From: Symbiodinium microadriaticum
Lineage: Eukaryota; Sar; Dinophyceae; Suessiales; Symbiodiniaceae
DNA length: 64,000 nucleotides
Direction: 5' to 3'
Assembly (NCBI GenBank): GCA_001939145.1
Contig: LSRX01000281.1
Location: 571,936-635,935 of the forward strand
The notes under the pieces were generated by a model, which saw nothing but the letters and a program-made list of their open reading frames with translations, did no database searches and had not been told where the DNA came from. Every line of letters begins with the position of its first letter. The first letter of the stretch is position 1. This document shows positions 30,593 to 42,000 of the stretch, one piece after another. A program made the position numbers and the translations under genes.

Positions 30593-31517
30593 CTGGTACT
30601 TTCTGGGCCCTTTCTAATTTTTCTAAGGTTTATAGGGCTTAAGGCTCAGGGCTTAGGGTTTAGGGTTTAGGATTTATAGGGTTTAGGATTTAGGGTTTAA
30701 GGTTTGGGGTGTTACTTGGTCGAAGAAGTCGGTGCCGGGATAGATTATTGCATGCCTAGAATAAGGAACCCTGAGGTATAGCATGGGTCATTATTCAGGC
30801 TTCTATCTTAAAGCAGGGGTCAGGGGAAACGAACATCATCCTCGCCCGTGCCTTTCACCTACAGACCTTAAACCCTAAACCCTAAACAGGGAATCACGGA
30901 AGTGATATTTTAATGCCTCCTGCCCTCACAGCAACTTTCTGGGTTCCTTGTTGGTGGCTTCTCACTCAAGGTTCATGGTTTTCTGGCTTTAGGAATTTAT
31001 GACTTGAGGCTTCCGGGGGTTCGGGGTTCAGGAATTTCGGGTGGAGGACTGTGGGTTTCAGGTTTGGGGGTTTACTTAGCTGTTGAGTTCCTAAGCCCCA
31101 AAATGTCTACGCTTTCAGTTCCATAGTGAGTCATATTATCCCAAAAAGTGTGTAAAGTGTATCCACTTAGCTACTAAGTTTAGGGTTTGGGGCTTTGGGG
31201 TTTAGGGGGACCACCAAAAATCCAAGCAATGCCCCTTGATCTCAAGCACCTGAAGCCCTTTGAAATCCTTGCAACACCTAATTCCGGAATGTGAAATCGC
31301 CGAACCAGATTGCTAAATTCGAATTCCTGAACCCTGAACCCTCGTAGAACCATGGAGGTAACCCTTCAGGAATCCCTCAGGGGGAGACATTCGGGGAACC
31401 CTTCACAAAAGAATCCCTAAAAAAGCACCCTTATGGTAACCCTCAAACAATTCCTATATGGATCCCGAACCCTAACCCTAAACCCCCTAAACCCTAAACC
31501 CCTAAACCCCCGAAACC

Positions 31518-31652
31518 CTATTTAAAGAAGCCGGGCACCTCGAAGGGATGGCGTGGCGTCGCCGCCGCCCACTGGGCGGCCGAGCAGTTCCAACAGTCCT
31601 CCATGCATTTTTGCTGCGTGGTGGCTTTGATCTCGGATGTTTCGAAAGGGGT
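31518..31652 (-). CDS. Terminal exon of a minus-strand gene
   Basis: Forty-four codons and TAG at 31518-31520, after acceptor CATACAG next to an AT microsatellite. Contains TQQKCMEDCWNCSAAQWAAA and ends FEVPGFFK. Three Cys with CxxxC and CxxC spacing suggest a small metal-binding or disulfide turn. Confidence 0.5.
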   Translation of the reverse strand, partial: TPFETSEIKATTQQKCMEDCWNCSAAQWAAATPRHPFEVPGFFK

Positions 31653-32384
31653 CTGTATGTATATATATATATATATATATGTATTATATATATATACACA
31701 TATATATATATATGTTTCTTTTAGTAGGGTCTTTATAAAGGCCCTCAAAAGGTTTTAGGGTTGAGGATTTGAGGACTAGGGTTTGTTGAGGGCTGTAATG
31801 GAGGGTCCTTAGAAAAGGGTCGTTGTAGGGGTTTTAGGAGAATGGTTCATGCTTTAGGATCTTTAGGGACTTGACTGGTTCTGCTGCTTTGGGTGGTCGT
31901 AAAGTTCCGACAAGAAGTGGCTTTGCAAGGATCGGCATAGGGCTCTTATGGGGTCTATCAGGTTACCCACCGCTTTAGGGATTTAGTGGGTTAAGACTTT
32001 CTGTTTTAGGCCTGGCGGTATACGGATTTCCGGATTTAGCATGGCCTGCAACATCAGTCTCAATCGTTGATCACGTCTACACAACAAGCTGAACTATTTC
32101 AGCCCCGCCGGACAGGTTTGCAACAGCCATGTGCGCCCTTGGGTGTAGTACTCTTGCAAAGGTGATCCGCCGATCCAACAACTTGTTGTAGAGCATGTCA
32201 CACATGTCACACGGTATTGCATGCGGATTCTTCTGGATCGATAATTTAATTGAAGGGCACTAATTAGATTAGGGTTTGGGGGTGTGTATTGGAGTATACT
32301 TATAGTCACGAACCCTAGAGAATAGTTGAATAGTATTGCTAAGTATTCGGGCTTCTGTAGCACACACCCCCTCTTCACGAAGCC

Positions 32385-32471
32385 TTATTCCATCCAGCCC
32401 GAAATTGCTGCATAAGCGGCGGCGCAAGGCAAGACGTGACCATGCTGCGCCAGAACCCGCTGCACGACTTC
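32385..32471 (-). CDS. Short exon, 28-32 kb gene
   Basis: EVVQRVLAQHGHVLPCAAAY then AAISGWME, followed by TAA, after acceptor GCCCAG. A GT donor after the tenth codon could instead lead to other exons. Either a terminal exon or the upstream exon of 31652. Confidence 0.4.
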   Translation of the reverse strand, partial: EVVQRVLAQHGHVLPCAAAYAAISGWME

Positions 32472-32899
32472 CTGGGCCCTGGGCTCAGGGTTTGAGGGCT
32501 TCGAGGTTTTGAGGTTAGGGGCTCAGAGGTTTTAGGGTCTACGTATATACTAGAGGGGTGTCTCCTGTGAAGCATGGCATGTGCTGTGTTCCCTAGCGAC
32601 CTCGAGGTCAGTGTATGGGTTAAGAGATTGGAAACCGCAGCAAGCTGAGAATCTTAAGCGTTTCAGATCTAACCAAACAATCTCGATGCTCTCAAGCTGC
32701 GCAAACTAAACACTCATCAGAACCGTTTCTGCGTGTAACTTCTACCATCTGGCTGCGGTTGGCCCAAAATCCCCGTCTCCCTTACGGAACCTCTGAGGAC
32801 CTATAATGTAGCCCTCAGTAAGGTACATATCAACCCTAATTCAACGCCTTTTTGCAGCAGCCTTCTCTCGCCTGGAACTGCCGGCGCCTAAACCCCGAA

Positions 32900-34240
32900 A
32901 TCTAAACCCTAAACCGATAAACACGACAATACTCCATCAACCGTGACGCCCAGAGGTTTGCTCGCTGCAGTGCCAGTCGGGGCAGAGACAAGCCAAGGGC
33001 CTCAGGTCGTGGCCGTTGCGGGTGAAATAGGTAATAAGAATAACAATAAACATTTGTAACATCAATAGTAACGCAAATTGGATTTAGGGGTTGGGTTGCG
33101 CTGGCAGGCTTTCAGGGCCAAATTTAGGGATGAACCTTGGGCTAGAACGCCTTTGGCACGTCCTTTGGCACGCGCGGAAGCACCCTCGCTAGCAAGTTTT
33201 CTGTCATGGGTTCAGCACGTACGTTCGATAAATGCTCATCAACGCTATTTCATACAACTTATGATTAAACCCCACAAACCCTAAACTTGAAACGATCGAG
33301 ACAACCCGGCCAAGGCAGGCTATGGCTTCTGAATCTTGGTGGCAAAGCCTTTAACACTCACGATGCACTTTGCCTCCCACATTGTGGTCTAGGTGGGTGC
33401 CTGAAGCCTGACTGCTCCTGTGAGAAAATCTCGACAACCGCCACGGTTCGGGGTCCGGCAGTGTCCCGAAACATGGGATTCAGAGTCATCGTCCGCAAGG
33501 TGGGAGTTAACTACTGGCTGGGCATTCATTGAATTATTGTTTTTGTAAACCATGAGCTGGTGTTTAGGGTTCAGGGCCAGTCAGGGCTCACTGATTCTCT
33601 GTTCGGGGTGTTCGTAAGGACTCATGGGCCAGTTGGGCATGCAATGTTTGTCACTGCGAGACCTGCCAAACACGAGCTCACGACATCTACACCCCGAAAT
33701 CCGAACTCTCACAACACTCTAAGCTCGTTCCACTGCTACGGCTTTGGCCTAACGGGATCATTGAACCTTCGACCCTCAACTCATTGCACACACACAACTC
33801 ACATTGAACCTTGCCGAGGTCTGACAAAGGCGGGCGTGGGTCGGGCACCTCGGAACGGTCACGGTGCAGGATTCTGGGACGAGCATGGGGGGTGTATGGC
33901 TTAGCCGAAGGCTCAAGGACCCACAATGACGCACAGTTTAAATTCCGAGCCGTCGGGTTTAGGCTTCGAGGCTTTAGTGGTTTGCTGCGGTGATTTAGGG
34001 TTCCGAAAACTTTTTTCCAAACTCTGTTCAAAGCCGGGTAGACTGCCCTGACTTTCTCACACTGTCTCCCAATTGACGCAACAAGAGCCCAGGCAAACGA
34101 GACCAAACGCATGCACTCTATTCATGTCGGCATTCACAGGTAACTAGGGAGTACAGGGAAACCAGGGGTCCTAAACCTAAGCACCCACAACAGGACTTTC
34201 AGGAAGTGGCAACACAGGTGAAGCATGTGGCCTAGTCAGC
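32900..34240. other. No confident gene
   Basis: Small exon-like islands occur (for example the minus peptide DLRPLACLCPDWHCSEQTS near 32950-33010, ending at GTTGAT), but strand and frame are undecided. Weak C- and G-type tracts alternate. Confidence 0.4.
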
Positions 34241-34246
34241 CAGGGG

Positions 34247-34510
34247 TCAAGACAGCCCTATCCAGCCCCACAGGCAGACCAGGCAGGTCAGCGTACAGGG
34301 GATTTTTTTCAAATTCCCAGGGTCACGTACAGTAAGAAAGGTGTCATCATGAGGCATCACCACCGCCGCACAGCGCATGGCACCGGCAGGTGCCCGGGCG
34401 CAAGCAAAGAAAGCCGCAAGCCAAGGAGAAACCTTGGCGTAGAGACGATGGATGGCCGGGTGCAAGAAGTGGTGCATGCGACAGGCAAGCGCGATACCGA
34501 AAGCTTGCAC
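34247..34510 (-). mobile_element. Possible 3' end of the LINE-like element
   Basis: An 87-codon minus frame directly downstream of the RNase H remnant (MQAFGIALACRMHHFLHPAI onward). Cys and His are frequent, but no motif is certain. Placed here by position only. Confidence 0.25.
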
Positions 34511-34526
34511 TGCAAGGCCTCGGCAT

Positions 34527-35002
34527 TCAAAGGCAATAAGGGAGCTTCGGGAACCAAAGGGGCCCTAACCTAATTAAGCAACCACAACAGAGACATACAG
34601 AGACCTCGGGCGGCGGCACAGGTGCAGTGTCTGGCCCAAGTTTAAGGTGCTCAAAAAGCACTGCAGATGAAGCAGCCGGACCAGAGATAGCAGCGACTTC
34701 CCAGCGCTCAGCTTCCTCAAGACGGCGATGCCGCGTCACTCGAGACGACCCTTGCGCTCCGGAGTCACGCCTTTGGTTGGCCGCGCGGTTGGCTTTATCG
34801 TTAATGTCGTGGCAAGTGCTGTCACCCAAGTTAAAAGGCGGCTGCCAGTCCAGACACTTGCCGTGGGACGGAACCCACACCAAGTGCACAGCCTTAGTCC
34901 TGGCGCAGGGCCTGCAACAAAGAAGCGGATTGGCTCGCAAGAAACGTAAGCTTACTAGTAATTAGGCTTCAGGACGGAGTCAATGGCGCTCTGGCAATCA
35001 AC
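34527..35002 (-). mobile_element. LINE-like retroelement remnant: C-terminal half of RNase H
   Basis: The minus strand reads VDCQSAIDSVL (34.97-35.00 kb), then after an intron-like gap KAVHLVWVPSHGKCLDW, and NDKANRAANQRR further on. D-x-Q-SA, WVPSHG and ND.A..AA are the third and fourth motif regions of retrotransposon RNase H. An Arg-rich helix with EEAERWEVAAI follows, as I remember in dinoflagellate LINEs. Frames are interrupted (stops between the first two pieces), so it is decayed. Upstream RT sequence is absent here but present at 45.7-46.8 kb on the same strand. Confidence 0.6.
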
Positions 35003-35560
35003 CTGGAACTTCTGTCGTAGCGTTAATTTTTGCTCGTGGCTTGTTCGTAGCCTTAATTCGGAATTCGAGCTAAAATCGAGTTTCGTTACCTTTATTGGAT
35101 TGCTCGTGCGTTTATTCTGCAAACGTGCGCTTTTGGATTATCACAGGACGGTATATGTGATCATTGCCTTGTGGCGCACACAATGACTCCATGTGCCCCC
35201 GTCTGACACCACACAGCCGAAGCAGTGTATGTTGTGCACGATCATGACAGTCCGCCGGGTCCAGCGAAGATAGAACCTCAGATTTGCACGAAAGCCCGAA
35301 CGTATGTCATGCGATAGAGTCCGGTAGCGCGAGCTGGCTTCAAGCGGGTCAGGTGCTTCCGACATGTTTACATCGGTTGCAAGTGCAGAGATCGGCATGA
35401 CATGTCCACTCCGAAAGCCACATGTATGCATGTACGTATGTGTATCTGCGCAGGCTCTACAGCTGCTGTGTGGGTTTGGGTTTTTTCAAGGGCCTCGCAG
35501 GCTTCCGAAAGGGTCGAGCAGTTTTCTGCGACTTGAGGCGTGTAACGCCTTATAGGCTAG

Positions 35561-36097
35561 ATGGGATCGCCGATCGTGGACGCATGGCTAAAGAACCCGG
35601 TCCTCGCCAATAGAGCGTCGGTGGGCCGATTGAGCATGATCTGCAAAGATCACTTGTCGCGATCAGACATTGTGGTCAATGCGCAGGTATTGATCCCCAT
35701 CATTCGCTACTTAGGCCTCCGGCCGAACATAGACGCAATTACGGCAGAGGTCGAGCGCTTCTTTTTGCTCGGCCGTCCGGCCGGAAAGCCAGCTGTGAAG
35801 CGCTTCTTGCTTTAAGCCCAGGATCTATGTTGGTTGGCAAACATAATCCCAAGCCCTAGACTCGATGATGGTTGGCAAAGCATGATTATCGAGCTCTAGA
35901 TAATGGTGGCTTCGTATTGCTGAGGTGATGTCTGTCGGACACAGGCGTGGGTCATCAAGCGACTCGTGAGCATCTTCGGGCGAAATGCCCGACGTGGCCA
36001 CTACCCACGGGAGATGGCCGTTCGTAAGATCTACGAGGCTGCCGACATCCCCCTTCCTGCGGACCCACGCACCCTTGCATGGATACTTTTCAGGGAT
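35561..36097 (+). CDS. N-terminal exons of the TNP2-like gene
   Basis: The ATG at 35561 starts MGSPIVDAWLKNPVLANRAS. The exon 35561-35794 joins in phase 0 across a GT-AG intron to 35945-36097, which carries AWVIKRLVSIFGRNARRG and HYPREMAVRKIYEAADIPLP. I remember the same order (helical start, WVIKRL, PREA.VR.IYE.A) at the N-terminus of dinoflagellate proteins whose C-terminus has a GDE block. No enzyme motif. The exon ends at GTACTG. Confidence 0.7.
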
Positions 36098-39000
36098 GTA
36101 CTGGTTTTACATTGACCTGCTCGGCTACACATAAACGTACAGACTCCATGCCATGTACGTAACTGAGGCAAGGTGCGGAAGGCTGCTTACGATGAGGGTT
36201 CCGATGCTTCCTACGATGATTCGGATTCGGGCGAGGGTGGCGAGAGCGAGGCATCGGGAGACGAGGCCGGTCTGTATTTAAAATTACCTGCTGCAGCATA
36301 ATCATAACCCCCCCCCCACTCACCCAACTCTGGTTCAGGATCCCAACATCAGCGATGTCGAGGATGAAAGCCACTCGGGGCAGTTAGGTACAAAAAGTAG
36401 GCTGGGTGGGACTTCCGTTTATGTATATGGACTTCGGCACTTGGGGTTTGGCAGCAGGTTAGCCAGGCTGGTTAAGCTTAAGGATGGGGGCTTTAGGATT
36501 TGATATGTACTCGGTCAGCGGCCGACTAAACATACTCAGGCTGTGTGCCATGATTCGACTTCACGCACGTACAGTACTGAGCGTTTAGGGCTTGAGGGTG
36601 GGGTTTGTGCTATCGCATAGCTCATGATGTTTAAATTTAGTACGTGGGTGTAGCTGTATGGGGTTTGGCAGGCCGGGTTCTGTATCTAGCGGTTTGGCGC
36701 TTAGGGTTTAGTGTAGGGTGTGGTTTAGGGTTCCCATTCTGTCCGAGGTGACGCTGCCGCAGAAGCTGTCGACGACAAGCCTCTGAGCCTCAGTGGGGCG
36801 AGCATGGGGTCTCGTGACAATCCCTGGGTTTCTGGCTCGACACCAACGACTCCCCTTCCGAAAGGACACTAAACCCTAGACCCTAAACCCTATAAACCCT
36901 AAACCCTAAACCGAGACTGTACCGTAGTGTACTAGCTTTTCGATAGTACGAGATCCTCAGCCTATAGGAGTAACTATGGATGATGCGGTGAGCGTGGACA
37001 AGCATCTGCCTCCCCGAGACACGCAGTCCATGCAATCAGAGATTGATGAGCTCAAGGCCCAGCAAGCCTACCTCGAAGAGTTGCAGGTTTTGCTAGCCCT
37101 CCACGAAGAGGAAACGAAGCTTGCTGAGATGATGGCTGCTATGGCTGTGGATGACCCGCCCACTGCACCTGCCCCGAAGGACCGCTGTAGCTCGAATGAG
37201 TTAGCACGATCGAATCTCGGTTTAGTCCTATAGTCTCAATACCTATGATTATCCGGCTTGCTTACAAAAGCCACTATATATATATATATATATATATTTT
37301 TTTTCTTATATATATGTTAAGCCCTTTATTAATAAGACCCTAAGCCCCCACTATGTGTGCCCAGGTTATGATCTCGATCATCAAGACACTGTGCCGTACG
37401 AGATTGAGGCTGCGCTCATGCCTGTCATGAATCTGGATTTCAGCAGCAAGATCATTGATGCTGAGACTTCGGAAAAGCTTGCGGACGGGTTGATCAGGGC
37501 CAAGCCGTTGCCAACACCCGCCAGAGCTGATTTGCATTGTCCTGTGGTGGTAGAGCACGCAAGCACAGACGCTACCGGTGCAGGCTTGTTGTCAGCAGGT
37601 GCCGTGTTGACAGAGCAAGCAGCAAGTCCCAACGAAGTGACCGAGCAAGCAGGTGTTGTGTTGGCTGAGCAAGCTGCAAGTCCCGACGAAGTGGTCGAGC
37701 AAGCAAGTGGTGTGTTGGCAGAGCAAGCAGCAAGTCCCGACGAAGTGATCGAGCCGGCGGGTGCTGTGTTGGCAGAGCAAGCAGCAAGTCCCGACGAAGT
37801 GATCGAGCAAGCAAGTGGTGTGTTGGCAGAGCAAGCAGCAAGTCCCGACGAAGTGATCGAGCCGGCGGGTGCTGTGTTGGCAGAGCAAGCAGCAAGTCCC
37901 GACGAAGTGGAGCAAGCAAGTGGTGTGTTGGCAGAGCAAGCAGCAAGGGCGAGTGCCACGGCGGCAAAGGCAGATGCCGATACACCTTTGCCAGATCATC
38001 AGGACAAGTCTGTGCAGGACACATGGGTAGACACAGCTCCAGATGCTGACGAGGCTCCAAGATCCGTCAGTCTGACGCTTGGAGATGAGACCCCAAAGAC
38101 CAAGCACTACAGTGACCATGAGTCTGAGCCGGAGTTCGAGTCGAAGGCCGATGTTGAGATGCCTGGGCCAAGTCGTCCGGCTGTTCTGGATGGTCTGGAT
38201 ACAGTCACGCCCGAGACGCAGACGAGGCTTGGCGGTGGCAGTGGCAGCGGCCGCGGCAGAGGCCGCGGCAAGGGCCGTGGCCAAGCCGGACGAGGCAGGG
38301 GGCGCAGCAAAGGAAAGCGCGAGGTTGAGGATGCGGACCGTGAGCATGGGGTTCGAAAGCGGTGCAAGTCCATCAAGACGACGGCCGATGCTGAGCCTGA
38401 GGTGGGTGCGACCAAGCCGCCCAAGAAGCGAGCGGCACTCAGAAGCAAGGGCGCGGTTCGCAAGAAGCGCCGGGTCGAAGAGCCTGCTTCGGAAGCTTCC
38501 GAGGAAGCCGCCTTGTCAGTCGGCAGAGGTCGTGGCAAAGGTCGTGGCAGAGGCAAGGCTACGGCAAAGCCGAAGCCTGTGCCCCCGACGCCTAGCTCGG
38601 ACGATGCCTGCGATCAGGAGGATTCCGAGTCCGAGTGCGAGTCTGCAGGCGACTCAAACGGGTCTGTGGTGTTTGGCTGCAGATCGAAGCGCAAGGACAC
38701 GGAGCGCAGCAAGAAGACCATCAAGAAAGGCATTCCAAAGAAGACAAAGCCCACGCCAAAGAGCAAGACCACACGGAAGAGCAAGACCACACCGAAGAGC
38801 AAGCCCACACCGAAAAGCAAGCCCACCGGCAGTGGCAAAGGAGCCCTGGATGATGAAGCGAAAAAGCTGAAATCCAGAAAATCTTGCGCCTACCATCAGG
38901 CTCGCAACGCCGCAAAAGCAGCGGGCAAGAGCGCCGAGGAAGCTAAGCAAGCCGCTTCTGAGGAATCTCGACTACACCTATAAACCCTAAACCCTGAGAC

Positions 39001-42000
39001 CCTAAACCCCTAATTTTCGGGATACTATACTATACGTTTCAAACCGCAAACCCAAATATATCTATATAAACCCTGAACTCCTAAACCCCAACATTCAGCA
39101 GCCAAGGCTTACAAAAACACCGACTAGGTTCTGGCCTACCTGATCACCAGTGGATCGAGTGTCCTTTGCAGCTACAGTGGGGGGATGCGTTACATGTGGC
39201 TGGCCTATCAGTCATGATGTACAATACGCAATGGGTTTGACAGCTGCCATGTGCGACTTGCTACCTGCGCATATCACAGCATGGTGTGTGCACTGGCGAG
39301 TATAGAACACGTGGCTAGAAGGCCGTTCGATCTGTGTTGCGCATGGACCACCATTTTGACTGATGCCACTGCCTAGCTCGAGAAAATATATGAGTGCCGC
39401 AACTGCCCCAATCACCCTTTGGCCCTGTACCATATAACCTCGCCCTCTGCTTGCCAGGTCTATGCCAAAAGCCGAGGGCTGGGCAATCCGTGCCGGCTTG
39501 TGCAGTGGCGATCCAGGCTGGTACCTGTCTGCTTATAAATGGGCTAGTTTAGGGCTTCGTGGCCGGGTTTAGGGTAGCGTTTCGGGCTTGGTAGGGTTAG
39601 GGTTTAGGCTTCGTAGGCTTAGGGTTTATTCCTTCGCGGGGATAGGGTTTAGGGCTTCGTAGGGTTAGGGTTTAGGGCTTCGTTGGGTCAGGGTTTAGGG
39701 CTCCGTAGGGTGTGGGTTTGCGGCTTCGTAGGGTTAGGGTGTCGGGCTTCGTAGGGCTAGGCTCTAGGGCTTCGTAGGGTTATCATGTCGGGCTTCCTAG
39801 GTTAGGGTTTAGGGTTTCATGGGTGTGGGTTGCTAGGGCTTCGTAGGGTGAGGGTTTAAGCCCGTAGGGTCGTAGGCTAGATAAGCTGTTTATATACGTA
39901 TTAGTATTACTATTATTACTATATTATTTAGGGGCCTGCCGATGTTGCAATCTGGACCTTCCTGGCCTTGCGAGAGATCAAGCTAGGGGTTTCGGCCNTC
40001 TATAGCCTATAGCTTATGTCGTAGAGTTAAGGCAAATGGCGGACAACAGCTTCAACTGGGCCTCGAAGAGAGGCCTGGTGAGGGTGAACGAGGTTCATGG
40101 GATAGAGGAGGCCAAGTTGGTCCTCGAGGAGTTCTTTGAGAACGACGAAGAGCGTGGCTCCTGCACCCGGTTCAGGGCTGAGGTGGAAGTGGAGGACTGC
40201 TGCTTCACTAGATTAAGTTTTAGTTTGGCTTTGAGGGGTGCGTGATGTTATGTGGGATGAAAGGCGCGGGGGCATTTCGGGCTTGAAGCTTCAATTCAGC
40301 ATACTTATAGGTACAATTGGGCCCTTGCCAGCTGCTTGGCACTAAATCCCAGAAACCCTGTAAATATGTAAGCCCTAAACTAAACAATACCCCAAAACAG
40401 CATCTTAATTGACTATATCTTGTCGGTAAACCCGCAAAACAATGCCCTTAAAGATCCTTCGAACCGAACTACACCGTATCTTTGTACGACTGCTGTCGTT
40501 GCCTATATGCACTATAAACCGAAACAGAGTAGTCTTTCACTGGACATTATTTACAAGTCCCGGCCCACCCCTAAGCCCTAAGCCCCCAATTATAAACCTA
40601 GCGCCGGGCCTATGCCTGAACCAAAACCCCTTCCTGTCATTGCCTCCGCAGGATGAAGATGGCGACTTCATGCTCGAGGAGGACGAAGAGCCCTCCTACG
40701 GCAAGGCTGCCCACAGTGCTGCTGAGAGTACGAAGTTGGCAGAGGCACAGGCGAAGATGGGTGGTGGCAAGTTTCTCGAATTTTGCTATATCATTCAACA
40801 CACGTACATATCGCAGGATCTCGAAGTAGGCTCGTATACAGTATCTACAAATTATACCAATCCTACTGGCTTCGCTCTAAGGCTTGTGTTCCCCACGCTG
40901 GCCAAGAACGACAGCCCGGTGACCATGTTGCCGCAGTTCCTACAGGTGCTGGGAAAGAAGATCGAGTTCGCAGCAACAGCACAGGACTCGCCATGATAAT
41001 TTCTTGTATCGCCTAGATCATCGTATGGTCGTGTTGAATAGGAGAAGCTGGCAGCTTCCGGCGCCCGCAGAGCAAAGGAGAGTCTAGTCGGCCTTTCAAT
41101 ATATTGCACCGACCGAATGATATGAGGTAGCTAGTAACCTAGCCGCCTGTATGTAAGGATGGCCAACAACATGCAGTCAATGATCGATAAGCTCAACGAC
41201 CTTTACAACAAAATGTCGGACAAGGAGGCAGAAGTGATCACGGATGTCGAAGGCAAGCCAGGTGGCTGCATACACATGTGCACGTGGTCGGTCTCTCGCA
41301 TGCTACTGGTGAGGTAGGGTACAAACCATTCTCAGCCCAGGCATCTGGAGAAGCACAAGAATGAGATCATGGTGTTTTATGTGTCGTGCACCAAGCTGGA
41401 TGTTTCCCTGAACAACCTCATCTGCAGGGGCAAGAGTCTTGCTGGAAACCCATACCCCATACCTCTAACCCTAAACCCTGAACCCTAAACCGTACTTAAC
41501 TACATCTAAGGAATATCAAGCCCAGTGCCGATGAAGAGCGGCCGGCTGCCAAGCCCAACAAGAAAAAGGACAAGACTAAGAAGGACAAGAAGGACAAGAA
41601 GGACACAAAGGAATCACCCCCCAAGCCCGCAAAGGAGCGCAAGGCCAAGGCAAAGTCGAAGAAAGCAAAACACGATGAGTGAGACTAGGCCTAGTCTTCA
41701 GGGAGCACAGATGTTTCTGGCCGGCGATGCAAAGCTTGCTGGCATGTGTGTGCACGTTGCTTGACCAACGTGTGGATGGATTGTGGGGCTACCGCTCAGG
41801 CTCTGCTGCATGGGTCATAACTATACTTAATGCACAATATGCTACTAGTAGCAGATTGGTGGGTGCAGCTTCTAGCAGCTGCGGCAGAGTTGTGTGTCGA
41901 GCAGAAGCCACCGGCTTCGATTTTTGTGCATATCGTGCAAATCTCTGGGGACGAGCGACATGTGCCAAAGTCGTCAGAAACAGCTGTGTGTGCGTGNNNN

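Noticed and set aside
37572-38347. Minus-strand Leu/Cys-rich frames opposite the AEQAASPDEV repeats
   Set aside because: Shadows of the repetitive plus-strand exon, which has the matching phase with its neighbours and a clear composition.
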